DNA of 64,000 nucleotides, taken from positions 319,048,283 to 319,112,282 of the forward strand of contig OZ010791.1 of the NCBI GenBank assembly GCA_963932465.1, given 5' to 3'. Under the pieces are notes generated by a model. The model made no database searches. It was not told where the DNA came from and saw only the letters and a list, made by a program, of their open reading frames with translations. The position numbers and the translations under genes are program-made. Below are positions 1-12,559 of the stretch, one piece after another (within the stretch, counting starts at the first letter, position 1; every line of letters starts with the position of its first letter). This DNA is from Maratus speciosus. Lineage: Eukaryota > Arthropoda > Arachnida > Araneae > Salticidae.

Positions 1-2704
1 TAGGGACCGTTTTGGTACATTTGCCAGTTTAAAAGATTCTGCTAAGTGGATTTTGGTGGAACTTGTTCAGTTAATTTTTCAGGGAATATTTTAGTATAAA
101 ACACATATCGTTCTAGGTTGCTTGGTTATAGGATTTTGGATGAAAGTTCTAGAATGAGGTGAGCCCAATTATAAAAGATTAGCCTTCTTTATAGTTTCTA
201 TTGGATGGAATCTGATGAGAATTGCATTGATAAATTTTCAGAGGAAGGGTATAAGTATATTACATATTGTTCTATCGTACTTTACCAAATACTACAGTAA
301 AGGATCAACTAAAGAAGTTGGTTCTTAGCAGCTCCAATTTTGTCCGTCTCAATAGAAAATACAATGGTATAATAACGTCCATATCGTTTGTAGCAATTCG
401 GATGGGTATGCAATGTTAATGTCCATATTGCTTTCAAACGAATGATCAAATTCACAGATAAATTTCGTTTGATTCTTGGTTTGTTTAGAAAAACAGACCA
501 GCGAAGCGGGCGAAGGCTGCTAGTCATTTATATAGAATAAAATGTTTGTGTTCTTCTCATCTAATTAACAATAATATTAAAAAAGTAATTTATGATGCAT
601 AAAATCATGGTTTTCCAAAAACTTCATATATTCGTTAATATACAATTAGTACTTACATGATCTATTTAAAAAAAAAAAAAAAAAAAAAAAACATCCGTAA
701 ACAAAATTACCAAAAAAAAATTATAAAATAAAAAGATATTTATAAAAAATTAAAAATTGTAAAATAATAATAAACAATTACTATAGGATGGTTGGGTAGG
801 TAGATGTTAGAGTACGGAGGAGGGGGGTGTTGTCTGGATAATACGCAATGGTTAATTTATATTTTAAAAAAATGGGGCTTTTGTATTATAACTACATTTC
901 TATTACGTATTTTTTATGGATGTTGATTTGATGTTTTATATGTAAATGGTGACTTTTCCTCTTTTTTATTTCATATTAAATTTAACTTATTTAATCACAT
1001 TTAATATGAACTTATTTTTAATTTAGTTTACTCAGGACAATATCATATTAATTAATAATGGTATACCATCTTTTTAGTGATTATTATGCATATAGGTTTA
1101 TTTGATATAACTAATGTTATACTGTATGCATTAAAATTGGGTAAATAGTTTATATTATTATTCCTCCATACTATTTAATATTGTTTTATTTTCAACTTTG
1201 TATTCCATGATTAATTATCGGTTTATATGTTTCATTGTCACAATCATATTTTTTTAGCTTTTTTATGGCTGATATAAGGATAATTCACACACTATATCTG
1301 TGTTCTTTTGGCTATTGGGAATTTTAGAATCTGACAATCTTATATAAACATCCATTTTTTTATTTATTTATTTTATAATTAATTAATTAATTAATTTATT
1401 TATTTTTCTTTCCTGTTCATTTTTTATATGTAATGTTAAATATTAAGACTTTTATACATTTTTATAATATATAATTTATTTTATTTTATAGCATATAGCT
1501 ATATTCCATATATTATCAAGTTTATTTATTTTAATTCTTTTTTAAATTTCTCAGTGTAGATTTAATGGTATGGTAATATAATATATTGTAAGCATTTTAT
1601 TAACATTTAATTTATAATTTTTTTTTAAATAATGATTACAGTATGGTATTGTTTATATTAGGATGTGTGTAGGAATGCAGTTGATATATTTTAATTTCAT
1701 TAGCATGTATTAGGTTCTTCTTTTAGTGACATTTGTATAATAATAATTGTTATTAAAATAAAATAATAGATGGCAGCACCATAATTTTTTTAAAGCTTCT
1801 AATAAAGTAACAATTTTAATTTTTTACACCAGGTGGTAATTAACGCTGCATACTGGCAATGTTGTAAAATTGTTATTAAACAATTTAAAATTGTTTTAGG
1901 TATTATAAATAATGTAATTATTTTTTATTTATATTATATTAATTATATTTATCGCGGTGTTTCAACATTGATTAACTGACTCCATTGGTTTTAATTTCTG
2001 TGTTAACTTAACTGTTTTATTCACCTTAATCTATCATGCTTTTTGGATTCCAAGTGCGGGAATATATTTTGAAAATCTACTGGGAATAATTCGATATGTT
2101 TTGTAAGATTTCTATTGCTATAGATTGAATATTTAATGGGTTGTAGTTCTTTTTTTTTTTCATTTCATGTCATTTGATGATGTTCTGTTTTCATCTTGGG
2201 GCTATTCCTTTGGTTATATACTGGTTGTTTGAGTACAGGGGGAAAAAAATTTCAGCTTATAGCTTTTTTCTCACAGAAAACAACCGATATGCTTATATCA
2301 TTGAATTCTGTACTCTTGAAAACGTAATTTAATATATAAGTTTTTCAATATTTTTCGGAATCCATATTCTTCTTTTATTTTTTTCTTCCATGTTAATTCT
2401 TGTAATTAGGTATAAGGTACTTTATTTTATACATACAGTTCTATATTGTTGGTTTGTGACACTTGTTGTCAATCATTCACAATATTGCGGTTTTTGATGA
2501 TGGTCGGTAATGTTTAATTAATGGTTATATATTAGCATTCAAATTAGTATGCTGTATTTGCGCATGTAATTATGAATGTAAGCTTTTATGATGTTTTTTA
2601 TTATGATATCTTTTCATTTTAAATGAACAATTCATTTTGAATTATTTTTTCCTTAATATTGGTATCTTATATATATTATATATCCATATATATATATATA
2701 TATC
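1..2704. other. AT-rich sequence without recognised gene
   Basis: Very AT-rich sequence with homopolymer runs, including a poly(A) run at about 668-691. The only open frames are short and start inside low-complexity sequence. A 72-residue minus-strand frame at 309-527 has no motif I recognise. No splice-bounded coding segment, RNA gene or transposon terminus was seen. Confidence 0.5.
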
Positions 2705-4160
2705 TGACTTTTTGTCACTCTGTAACTCTCGTATTTATGAACCGATTTGGATGTAATTCGGTGTGTACATAGTACATACCAATGTCTGGACCGAGTTCGT
2801 TCGCCAGCTTCATCCGCCATATTGTTTCAAAATGGCGGCCATTTAAAATTTAAAAAAAAAAATAAAATTTGAAATGTGGTACCAAAAAATTGAAAATGGA
2901 AAAATATTTTTTTCTTATGTATTTGACCTTTATACAAAGATTCCGGAACAGTTTTGTTTCGTCTATATCTTAAAAAATGGCTGAGTTATAGCATTTTGAA
3001 TTTCTAGCGTGGCTGGCATTTTGAAACGTCCTGATTTTTGTCACGTGATAACGGGCATATTTATGAACCGATTTGGTTGTACTTTGGTGTGTACATAGTA
3101 CATACAAATATCTCGACCGAGTTCGTTGTCCAGCTTCATCCGACATCTTGTTTCAAAATGGCGGCCATTTAAAAAATTTAAAAAATTTAAAATTTAAAAT
3201 GAGATACCAAAGAATTGGAAAATTAAAAAGATTTTTTTCGTATGTATTTGACCTTTATACAAAGATTCCGGAACAGTTTTTGTTTCGTCTATATCTAAAA
3301 AAATGGCTGAGTTATAGCATGTTGAATTTCTATTGTGGCTGATATTTTAAAACGACCTGATTTTTGTCAGGCGATGACAGGCGTATTTATCAACCGATTT
3401 GGATGTAACTTGGTCTGTACATAGTACATACCAATGTCTCGTCCGAGTTCGTTGGCCAACTTCATTCGCCATCTTGTTTCAAAAGGGTTGCCATTTTTTA
3501 AAAAAAATTTAAAATTTAAAATGAGGTATTAAAAAATTGGAAAATGAAAAGATTTTTTTTATGTGTTTGGCCTTGATACAAAGATTCCGGAGCAGTTTTT
3601 GTTTCTGAAAATTTGTTCTTTTGTTTATATCTTAAAAAATGGTTGAATTATAGTACTTTGAATTTCTAGCATGGCTACCATTTTGAAACGATCTTGTATT
3701 TCTCAAGCGATAACACACGTATTCGCCTATTTCGATGTAAGAAGGCATGTGGATAGTATACATCAATATTTCGACCAAGTTCGCTGGCCAGCTTCATCAG
3801 CCATCTTGTTTCCAAATGGCGGCCATTAAATAAAAAAAAAAAAATTATATTTAAAGGGAGGTGCAAAAAAAATTAAAAATTGAAAAAGGTTTCTTTCTTA
3901 AGTATTTGACCTTAATATAACTATTCAGGAGCATTTTTTGTTTGTCTTTATCTTAAAAAATGCCTCAGATATAGCAATTTCAATATCTAATGTGGGTGAC
4001 ATTTTGAAAAATCTGTTTTTTTGCCTGCGACAGCACACGTATATATCAATCGATTCCGATGTGAGTGAGCATGTGCACAGCAATTACTAAGGTCTCGACC
4101 AAGTTCACTGGTTAGCCTCATCCACCATGTTGTCTTAAAATGGCAGGCACTTTATGAAAT
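2705..4160 (+). repeat. Tandem array of about 325-bp units
   Basis: About four and a half diverged units follow each other head to tail. Unit starts are visible near 2710, 3035, 3362, 3698 and 4018, each around a motif reading roughly TTTTTGTCA, then ATTTATGAACCGATTTGG. Every unit carries the phrases GTACATAGTACATAC, TTCGTTGGCCAGCTTCAT and CATCTTGTTTCAAAATGGCG in the same order. Divergence increases towards the right. Short frames inside are by-products of the repeat. An inverted, shorter copy lies at about 30610-31290, so this is a dispersed repeat and not a locus-specific satellite. Confidence 0.85.
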
Positions 4161-4255
4161 CGCCGAATTTGGCAGCCAAATATAAGTTACTTTAAATAAA
4201 AGCAGCTTGGATAAAGCTGACTAATTTTGCGAAATTCTCATTCATAATGATTTAG

Positions 4256-5683
4256 TCTCTCTATTCTAAAAAAAAGTAACTACCGCTGTCACCGCCGCCG
4301 CCGCCGCCGCCGCCGGTTTTGAATTTTTTGTGACCGGAGGTCTTTCTTCGTTAATATTGAGAAAAATAATGCATACAAAAATATGAAAATCAGTCGTTTT
4401 ATACAGAAATGTTTGATCAACACGCTGATGCAGACAGTTTTCAAATAGAAGAATTATTTTAAGAGATATTTAATGCTAAAGTTGGACAAAATCGTTCCAC
4501 TAAAAAAGTTTTATAGCAGCAAAAACTATACATGGCAGTGTAATCATTTTTGATCATTTTATGCGTTAGAATTTGCAGGAGTGCAGATTGCATTAATTTT
4601 TTTTATTTTGACTCATTTTTTCAGGTTTTATTTCTATTTTAAATTCAAATTTTCAGCATTTCTAGAGATATTTTTTACAGATTTCAGAAAATTGTACTAA
4701 TTTAAACTGTTGCCAAGTGTATAAAAAGCGCAAGCAATAATGTTTGCTTCAAATTAAAAATTTATTTACGCGTGACTATTATAAACAGGCAAAAAACTTT
4801 CAAATTAGAATTAAATAATTATGTATAAAAAGCAGGAACTTATTAAAAATTACGTCATAAAAAGTATACACGTGAATTTTAAAAGAGAAAGGATATTGTA
4901 AAATAATAAATTCATTAACATGCGTTAGAAGTCTTAGGAGAAATTACGTCATATTTACGTCACATTATAGTTATTACATAAAATGAACACAAAATAATAT
5001 TGCAAAAAAGTTTAAATTTAGAAATTGCACTAGACATTTATTTAATATTTTGAGAGGATATTTTCAACTATGTTTGTTAGGAAAGCGCAAATAATATTTC
5101 ATTGCTAATAAAAGTACTTTCACGCGATTATTTAAAAGAGAAAGAATAGCTTAGAAAAAATTACGTCAAATTAAAAACGATTAATTTAAAATGTCTCATT
5201 TAAAAGAACTTTCTTTTCACTTTGTTAAAAAATACCAGGAGACAAAGACTCTGTTTACTTAATTCCTTTTATATTAGCTTATTTTGAAATGTTGTTACAC
5301 GTGTCTACGTCATCAAGTTATTTTTATTTCGACGTTTTATTTGTATTTTTATTAATGCTGTACTAATCTATTTGTTCTTTCGTTAGTTAAATTAAAAATT
5401 ACGTCAATTTGTATAATTTGACGAGTGTTTTGGCGATTTATATAATTTGGTGAAATTGGTCGACGGGATAATCAAGTAGTACCGCAGCGGATTTGGCTTT
5501 AAATTTCCCCAATCAAAGAGAAAGGAATATAAATCCGTTTATAGGGAGATCGCCACAGTTTTTTAAATTATAATTCAATCTTTCGAAATCTTTTTAAAGC
5601 CGATCAAATTAGCGTGCATTTAGAGTCTGCGGTGTCTGGACGGGGGTTGGCGAGCTTAGCTCGTAGGGGGCCGAGCCCCCTAG
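4256..5683 (+). mobile_element. Helitron copy with both termini
   Basis: A 1.43-kb non-autonomous Helitron. The 5' end is TCTCTCTATTC, followed by a (CCG)n run at about 4291-4315. The 3' end is CTAG at 5680-5683. Just upstream are two hairpins: CGAGC-TTA-GCTCG at 5651-5663 and GGGGGC-CGA-GCCCCC at 5666-5680. At least six ACGTCA half-sites and CACGTG boxes are scattered through the body. There is no open frame of note. Confidence 0.8.
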
Positions 5684-6853
5684 TAATTTAAAAAACAGTG
5701 GCGATATCCCTATAAACGAATTTCTATTCATTTCTCTTTGATTGGGGAATTTTAACACCAAATCCGCTGCGGAACTAATTGATTATCCTGTCGACCAATT
5801 TCGCCAAATTATATAAATCGCCAAATTATACAAATTGATATAATTTTTATTTTAAATAACGAAAGAACAAATAAATTCGTACAACATTAATAAAAACACA
5901 AATAAAACGTCGAAATAAAAATAACTTGATGACGTATACACGTGTAACAACATTTCAAAATAAGCTAATATAAAAGGAATTGAGTAAAGAGAGTCTTTGT
6001 CTCCTTGTATTTTTTAACAAAGCGAAAAGAAAGTTCTTTTAAATGAGATATTTTAAATTAATTCTCAAAATATCAAATAAATGTCTAGCGCAATTTCTAA
6101 ATTTAAACTTTTTTGCAAATTTATTTTGTGTTCATTTTATGTAATAACTATAATGTGACGTAAATATGACGTCATTTTTCCTAAGACTTCTAACGCATGT
6201 TAATGAATTTATTATTTTACAATATCCTTTCTCTTTTAAAATTCACGTGTATACTTTTTATGACGTAATTTTTAATAAGTTCCTGGTTTTTATACGTAAT
6301 TATTTAATTCTAATTTGAAAGGTTTTTTCCTGTTTATAATAGTCACGTGTAAATAAATTTTTAATTTGAAGCAAACAGTATTGCTTGCGCTTTTTATACA
6401 GTTGGCAACAGTTTAAATTAGTACAATTTTCTGAAATCTGTAAAAAATATCTCTAGAAATGCTGAAAATTTGAATTTAAAATAGAAATAAAACCTGAAAA
6501 AATGAGTCAAAATAAAAAAATTAATGCAATCTGCACTCCGTCAAATTCTAACGCATAAAATGATCTAAAAATGATTACACTGCCATGTATAGTTTTTGCT
6601 GGTATAAAACTTTTTTAGTTGAACGATTTTGTCCAACTTTAGCATTAAATAACTCTTGAAATAACTCTTCGATTTGAAAACTGTCTGCATCAGCGTGTTT
6701 ATCAAACATTTCTGTATAAAACCACCGATTTTCATATTTTTGTATGCATTATTTTTGTTGATATTAACGAAGAAAGGCCTCCGGTCACAAAAAAATCCAA
6801 ACCGGCGGCGGCGGCGGTGACAGCGGTAGTTACTTTTTTTTAGAATAGAGAGA
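5684..6853 (-). mobile_element. Inverted Helitron copy lacking 3' end
   Basis: Reverse complement of most of the 4256-5683 copy, so the two form a very large imperfect palindrome centred near 5684. Its 5' terminus (TCTCTCTATTC on the minus strand) ends at 6853. The terminal roughly 120 bp, including the CTAG hairpins, are absent. The break falls at an A|T dinucleotide, which suggests that the forward copy had inserted here before the composite moved. Confidence 0.75.
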
Positions 6854-8034
6854 TGGTATTAATTTAAACTGTTGTCAAATGTATAAACAGCGCAGACAAT
6901 GATGTTTGCTTCAAATAAAAAAATATATTTTTACGTGTAAATAAATTAAAATTTTATTTACACGTGACTATAATAAACAAAAAAAATCACTTGGAATTAG
7001 AATTAAATAATTATGTACAAAAAGCAGGAACTTATTAAAAATTACGTCATGAAAACTATAAAAGTGAATTTTAAAAGAGAAAGGACATTGTAAAATAATA
7101 AATTCATTAACATGCGTTAGAAGTCTTAAATAGGAGAAATTACGTCATATTTACGTCACATTACAGTTATTACATAAAATAAACACAAGATAATATTTTA
7201 AAACAGTTTAAATTTAGAAATTGCGCTGGACATTTATTTGATATTTTGAGAGGATCTTTTCAACTATTTTTGTTAGGAAAGCGCAAATAATATTTCATTT
7301 CTAACAAAAGTATTTTCAAGTGAATATTTAAAAGAGAAAGAATAGCTTTGTCAAAATTACGTCAGATTAAAAACGATTAATTTAAAATATCTCATTTAAA
7401 AGAACTTTCTTTTCGCTTTCTTAAAAAATACCAGGAGACAAAGATACTGTTTACTTAATTCCTTTTATATTAGCTTATTTTGAAATGTTTAACTTATTTT
7501 ACTTAATCAAAGACGAAAACAGCGATTGTATCTTTGGTACTACTGAGTTATCCCGTCGACGAAAAGTCTATCATTCGCCAAACTATAAGATTAATTGCCA
7601 ATAATGGTTGATCGTATATGTCACATTAACTTGACTTTAAGCAAGTTACACGTGTCTACGTCATCAAGTTATTTTTATTTCGACGTTTTATTTGTATTTT
7701 TATTAATGTTGTACTAATCTATTTGTTCTTTCGTTAGTTAAAATAAAAGTTACGTCAATTTGTATAATTTGACGAGTGTTTTGGCGATTTACATAATTTG
7801 GTGAAATTGGTCGACGGGATAATCAAGTAGTACCGCAGCGGATTTGGCTTTAAATTTCCCCAATCAAAGAGAAAGGAATATAAATCCGTTTATAGGGAGA
7901 TCGCCACAGTTTTTTAAATTATAATTCAATCTTTCGAAATCTTTTTAAAGCCGATCAAATTAGCGTGCATTTAGAGTCTGCGGTGTCTGGACGGGGGTTG
8001 ACGAGCGTAGCTCGTAGGGGGCAGAGCCCCCTAG
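6854..8034 (+). mobile_element. Helitron 3' segment lacking 5' end
   Basis: Forward-oriented sequence matching the 4256-5683 copy from about its position 440 to the end, including the CTAG terminus at 8031-8034 and both terminal hairpins. It carries an extra segment of about 140 bp near 7490-7640 that the first copy lacks. The missing 5' part is explained if an inverted Helitron had inserted into this copy in the donor locus. Confidence 0.7.
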
Positions 8035-8109
8035 TATTGATAAAAATTAGTATTGAATCTCCTATATTTGGCTTCCACTAAATTGAGCTTCGCGTGTTTG
8101 AATAATATA

Positions 8110-8151
<42 letters not shown>

Positions 8152-8384
8152 AAGGAATATGAAAGCTACCTCTTCCTCTCGGCACTGGCCTGAAGGACTT
8201 TTTTATATTGTAAATGAACTACGATGATTGCGGAAAAGCTAAGAAATAAAAATACTATATTCAGAAATTACGAAATATTTTATTTCAGTTGTCATTAAAC
8301 ATGTCTTTCAAAAATTTGAATTTAGAAAGATTATGACGCTCAAGAAACATTTACGCAAGCGTTTCCTATTTTTGAAATTATTTG
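8035..8384. repeat. Host-repeat remainder with poly(T) tract
   Basis: About 8035-8200 continues the repeat interrupted at 4255. It matches the minus strand of about 30610-30770, including a GGAATATGAAAGCTACCTCTT phrase. A run of about 36 T lies at 8112-8147. The remainder up to the next Helitron is plain AT-rich sequence. Confidence 0.65.
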
Positions 8385-10856
8385 TCTCTCTATTCTAAAA
8401 AAAAGTAACTACCGCTGTCACCGCCGCCGCCGCCGGTTTTGAATTTTTTGTGACCGGAGGTCTTTCTTCGTTAATATTAAGAAAAATAATACATACAAAA
8501 ATATGAAAATCGGTAGTATTATACAGAAATGTTTGATAAACACGCTGATGCAGACAGTTTTCAGATCGAAGAATTATTTTAAGAGATATTTAATGCTAAA
8601 GTTGGACAAAATCGTTCCACTAAAAAAGTTTTATAGGAGCAAAAACTGTTCATAGGAATTTAATCATTTTTAGATCATTTTATGCGTTAGAATTTGCCGG
8701 AGTGCAGATTGCATTAATTTTTTTATTTTGACTAATTTTTTGAGGTTTTATTTCTATTTTAAATTCAGATTTTCAGCATTTCTAGAGATATTTTTAACAG
8801 ACTAGGGGGCTCTGCTCCCTACGAGCTGCGCTCGTCAACCCCCGTTCAGACACTGCAGACTCTAACAGCACGATAATTTGATCGGCTTTAAAATGATTTC
8901 GGAAGAATGAATTATAATTTGAATCTGAGAAATATAATCTGACGTAATTTTCACCAAACTTTTCTTTTTCTTTTTAATATTCACGTAAAAATACTTTTGC
9001 TAGAAATGAAATATTATGATCATCTTAAAATATTAAATAAATGTCTCGAGCAATTTTTAAATTTAAACTGTTTAGCAATATTATTTTTTGTTCATTTTAT
9101 ATAAGTGTAATGTGACGTAAATGTGACGTAAATTCTCCTATTTAAGACTTCTAACGCATGTTTATGAATTTATTATTTTACAATATTCTTTCTCTTTTAA
9201 AATTCACGTGTAATTATAATTTTTATGACGTAATTTTCAATGAGTTCCTGCTTTTTAAATTTTCTGTTTATAATAGTCACGTGTAAAATAAATTTTTAAT
9301 TTGAAGTAAACATTATTGTTTGCGCTGTTTATACGACTGGCAACAGTTTAAATTAATAATATTTTCTAAAATTTGTAAAAAATAACTCTCGAAATGCTGA
9401 AAATTTGAATTTAAAATTGAAATAAAACCTCAAAAAATGAGTCAAATAAGAAAAATAAATACAATCTGGACACCGGGAACTTATAACGTATAAAATGATC
9501 TAAAGATGATTAAATTCTCATGTATAGTTTTTTCTCCAATAAAACTTTTTTAATGGAACGATTTTGTCTAACTTTAGCATTAAATATCTCTTAAAATAAT
9601 TCTTCGATTTGAAAACTGTCTGCATCAGCGTGTTTATCAAACATTTCTCTATAATACCACAGATTTTCGTATTTTTGTATGCAACAGTTTTTTTAATATT
9701 AACGATGAAAGGCCATGCTTAAGCATTCAAATTGGATGTGGATCTACCCGGAATATCTACGCAGATTGTCATTGGTCCATTTCCAAATCAAAACTTTTTT
9801 TTATATATAGAAGGATTTTAGAAAGTGATATTAATTTAAACTGTTGCCAACTGTATAAACAGCGGAAGCAATAATGTTTGCTTCAAAAAAAAATATATAT
9901 ATATATACGTGTAAATAAATTAAAAATTTATTTACACGTGACTATTATAAACAGTAAAAAACATTTGGAATTAGAATTAAATAATTATGTGCAAAAAGCA
10001 GGAACTTATTAAAAATTACCTCATAAAAACTATAATTACACGTGAATTTTAAGAGAGAAAGGAATTTGTAAAGCAATAAATTTATTAACATGCGTTAGAA
10101 GTCTTAAATAGGAGAAATTACGTCATATTTACGTCACATTACAGTTATTACATAAAATGAACACAAAATAATATTGCAAAACGGTTTAAATTTAGAAATT
10201 GCGTTAGACATTTATTTGATATTTTAAGAGGATACTTTTCAACTATTTTTGTTAGGAAAGCACAAATAATATTTAATTTCTAACACAATTATTTTCACGT
10301 GAATATTAAAAAGAGAAAGAATAGTTTGGTCAAAATTACGTCAGATTAAAAACGATTAATTTAAATGTCTCATTTAAAAGAACTTTCTTTTCACTTTGTT
10401 AAAAAATACCAGGAGACAAAGACTCTGTTTACTTAATTCCTTTTATATTAGCTTATTTTAAGATGTTGTTACACGTGTCTACGTCATCAAGTTATTTTTA
10501 TTTCGACGTTTTATTTGTATTTTTTATTAAAGTTGTACTAATTTATTTGTTATTTCGTTATTTAAAATAAAAATTATGTCAATTTGTATAATTTGGCAAG
10601 TGGTTTGGCGATTTATATAATTTTGCGAAATTGGTCGACGGGATAATCAAGTAGTATCGCAACGGATTTGGCGTTAAAATTCCCCAAACAAAGAGAAATG
10701 AATAGAAATCCGTTTATAGAGAGATCGCCACTGTTTTTTAAATTATAATTCAATCTTTCGAAATATTTTTTAAGCCGATCAAATTAGCGTGCATTTAGAG
10801 TCTACGGTGTCTGGACGGGGGTTGGCGAGCGTAGCTCGTAGGGGGCCGAGCCCCTA
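8385..10856 (+). mobile_element. Helitron copy split by nested Helitron
   Basis: The 5' end TCTCTCTATTC and (CCG)n run are at 8385-8435. The body matches the 4256-5683 copy up to 8801, is interrupted, and resumes at 9816 without loss. Without the 1014-bp insert it is about 1.46 kb, like the other full copy. The 3' terminus is slightly decayed: the final hairpin reads GGGGGCCGAGCCCC followed by TAT instead of CTAG. No coding capacity. Confidence 0.75.
8802..9815 (-). mobile_element. Nested Helitron with alternative 5' terminus
   Basis: Read on the minus strand it begins TCCTTCTATATATAAAA (TC at 9815) and ends in CTAG at 8805-8802 after GC hairpins. The flanking bases are A before TC and T after CTAG, the canonical Helitron target. 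The interrupted element reads straight through the join (AACAGA|TTTTAG). The body and 3' end belong to the same family as its host, but the first 100 bp or so (about 9714-9815) are unrelated to the TCTCTCTATTC type, so the 5' end has been exchanged. Confidence 0.8.
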
Positions 10857-12338
10857 TTTTATATATATAAAAAAACTTAATGAAGCTTATTAATAATTGT
10901 AAATATAAAACAGACTTTCAAACAAAATTGTGTGAGAAAATATAAATAATTTAAATTTTGTCTTATGAACATAATTTATATAAAGTATTTTGCTTCTTTA
11001 TCATTTTCTTTAAATTGGTTTCATATGTAATAGGTATTTAGTATGATATAAAAATAATTACTCATTTTATCTTCGATTCCACGTTCACCCATACGCACGT
11101 ATGCATTCGTATGTATATATTCATATGTATATATACGTATATATATTCATATGTATATATTTCATATGCATATATTAGTATTTTCATGCTTCGAATTTGT
11201 AGTGATTTAAATTGAAATTAATTTTTAGTCTTATATAATTGTCTACAGAAGATAATTCTTTAAAAATTTGTAATTAATTGTGGGTGTAATTCGCTATTTG
11301 TCATTATATTAGTATTGGAAAATTTTATTATTCATATCTACAAAAAGATAACTTAGCTCGTTTTTGGAAACGTTTCATGAAATTTAAAATTATATAATTT
11401 ACGTTATTGAAATCATATTATGTACTTTAATATACTGAAATTTGGTTCTCAAACCTATGACGTAAATTTGCATTCAAACGCATATCTTATTATGTAATAT
11501 TCATATATACATTGAGACGGGATTGAATTAATTTTAACACCTGATATTTGGGTGCATAAAATCCCCTTTCTAAGTGTATAGTGAATTTCATTAATATCAG
11601 CAAACAGCTTTTCAATAAATATTTATGAACACCTATTACAATAAACTTGTGATAATAGTATCTCTATTTTCTGCTTAGTTGCAAAATAGAGATAAATTGG
11701 ATTACCCTTTCAACACCAAATAATTCTATTCGTTGGGAATTCATTCAGTAAAATACTGAAACAACTAATAATTTATAGACTAGAGCGTAATTATTTTCCT
11801 AGCTGAAAATTAGCGCAATCATTGAAAGTTTGAAGCGTTATCAAAATATTTTATAGTGTTTAACTATTCTCTTCATTTTTGCAGATATTTAGAAAGCTTT
11901 ACGTATACCGAACAAATCTTTTAAATAAACGTTATTGTGCAGTTACCGCGTTAATAAAAATCTTAAGTTATTTTATGAGTTTCAACTAACGTTATTTTTA
12001 TTTCTTGAGATATTTAAAATGATGTAATGAAAAAAAATTTATAACGTCTTTAAACAATTATATTTTGATTAAAAAAACCACTTAAAATTCGTTTGTACTG
12101 AAATGGAGAATACATTATTAAAAAAGGCAAACAATTCTTAATCTACGAAAATATAACATACTCACACACGAAAATATGCATTCCAAGTTATTCAAGATTC
12201 CGAAATGCATTATTCGGCTTTAGAAACTTCAGAAACGAATATATTTGTGAGATCTAAAAAAGAATTTATAAAAACAAAGTTTTTTTTGCTGCCACTGCTT
12301 TTCGGAAACATATCCGAGTAGTTTTTATAGTGCTTTAA
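10857..12338. other. AT-rich sequence without recognised gene
   Basis: AT-rich with a low-complexity ATGTATATATTCAT-type tract at about 11095-11175 and a small hairpin near 11660-11690. No coding or RNA gene was recognised. Confidence 0.5.
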
Positions 12339-12559
12339 CCCGGAAGAACTCGCTACATGAGATTTTCTCTCCCCGTCGTACTTTTTTAAGATTCTTATTT
12401 AAACCCTTTTTCATTTTAATTAAAATTTCAAAATGTTATTTCAATTATTTTACCTCTTTTGTGAATAAAAGTACTAAGCCAACCAAAAAAAGTTGATATT
12501 ATATGAATGCAAGGTAAAAGAAAAGCAATTGGGTATTCTCACTAACGAGTTCTCCCGGG
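12339..12559. mobile_element. piggyBac-like MITE
   Basis: A 221-bp element with inverted termini: CCCGGAAGAACTCG on the left and CGAGTTCTCCCGGG on the right. It is flanked on both sides by TTAA (12335-12338 and 12560-12563). CCC-initial termini with a TTAA duplication are the signature of piggyBac-type cut-and-paste elements. The interior has no open frame, so it is non-autonomous. Confidence 0.75.

Larger units (their letters stand above)
4256..8034 (+). mobile_element. Composite non-autonomous Helitron
   Basis: The element starts with TC (TCTCTCTATTC) and ends at 8034 with CTAG, preceded by a GC hairpin, followed by T. These are the termini expected of a Helitron rolling-circle transposon. 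Three related segments lie inside: a full forward copy (4256-5683), an inverted copy missing its 3' end (5684-6853) and a forward copy missing its 5' end (6854-8034). The flanks GATTTAG on the left and TATTG on the right are contiguous, as GATTTAG|TATTG, in the related repeat near 30770 read on the minus strand. That acts as an empty site and fixes both ends. No Rep or helicase coding sequence is present, so movement must have used enzymes from elsewhere. Confidence 0.8.

Noticed and set aside
309..527. 72-residue minus-strand frame as a gene
   Set aside because: No recognisable motif, no start context, no neighbouring coding segments; within the length expected by chance.
3073..3342. 89-residue plus-strand frame as a protein
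   Set aside because: Lies inside the 325-bp tandem array and is not conserved between units.
2705..4160. CRISPR array
   Set aside because: Units are long, diverged and lack short identical repeats with unique spacers; the genome is animal.
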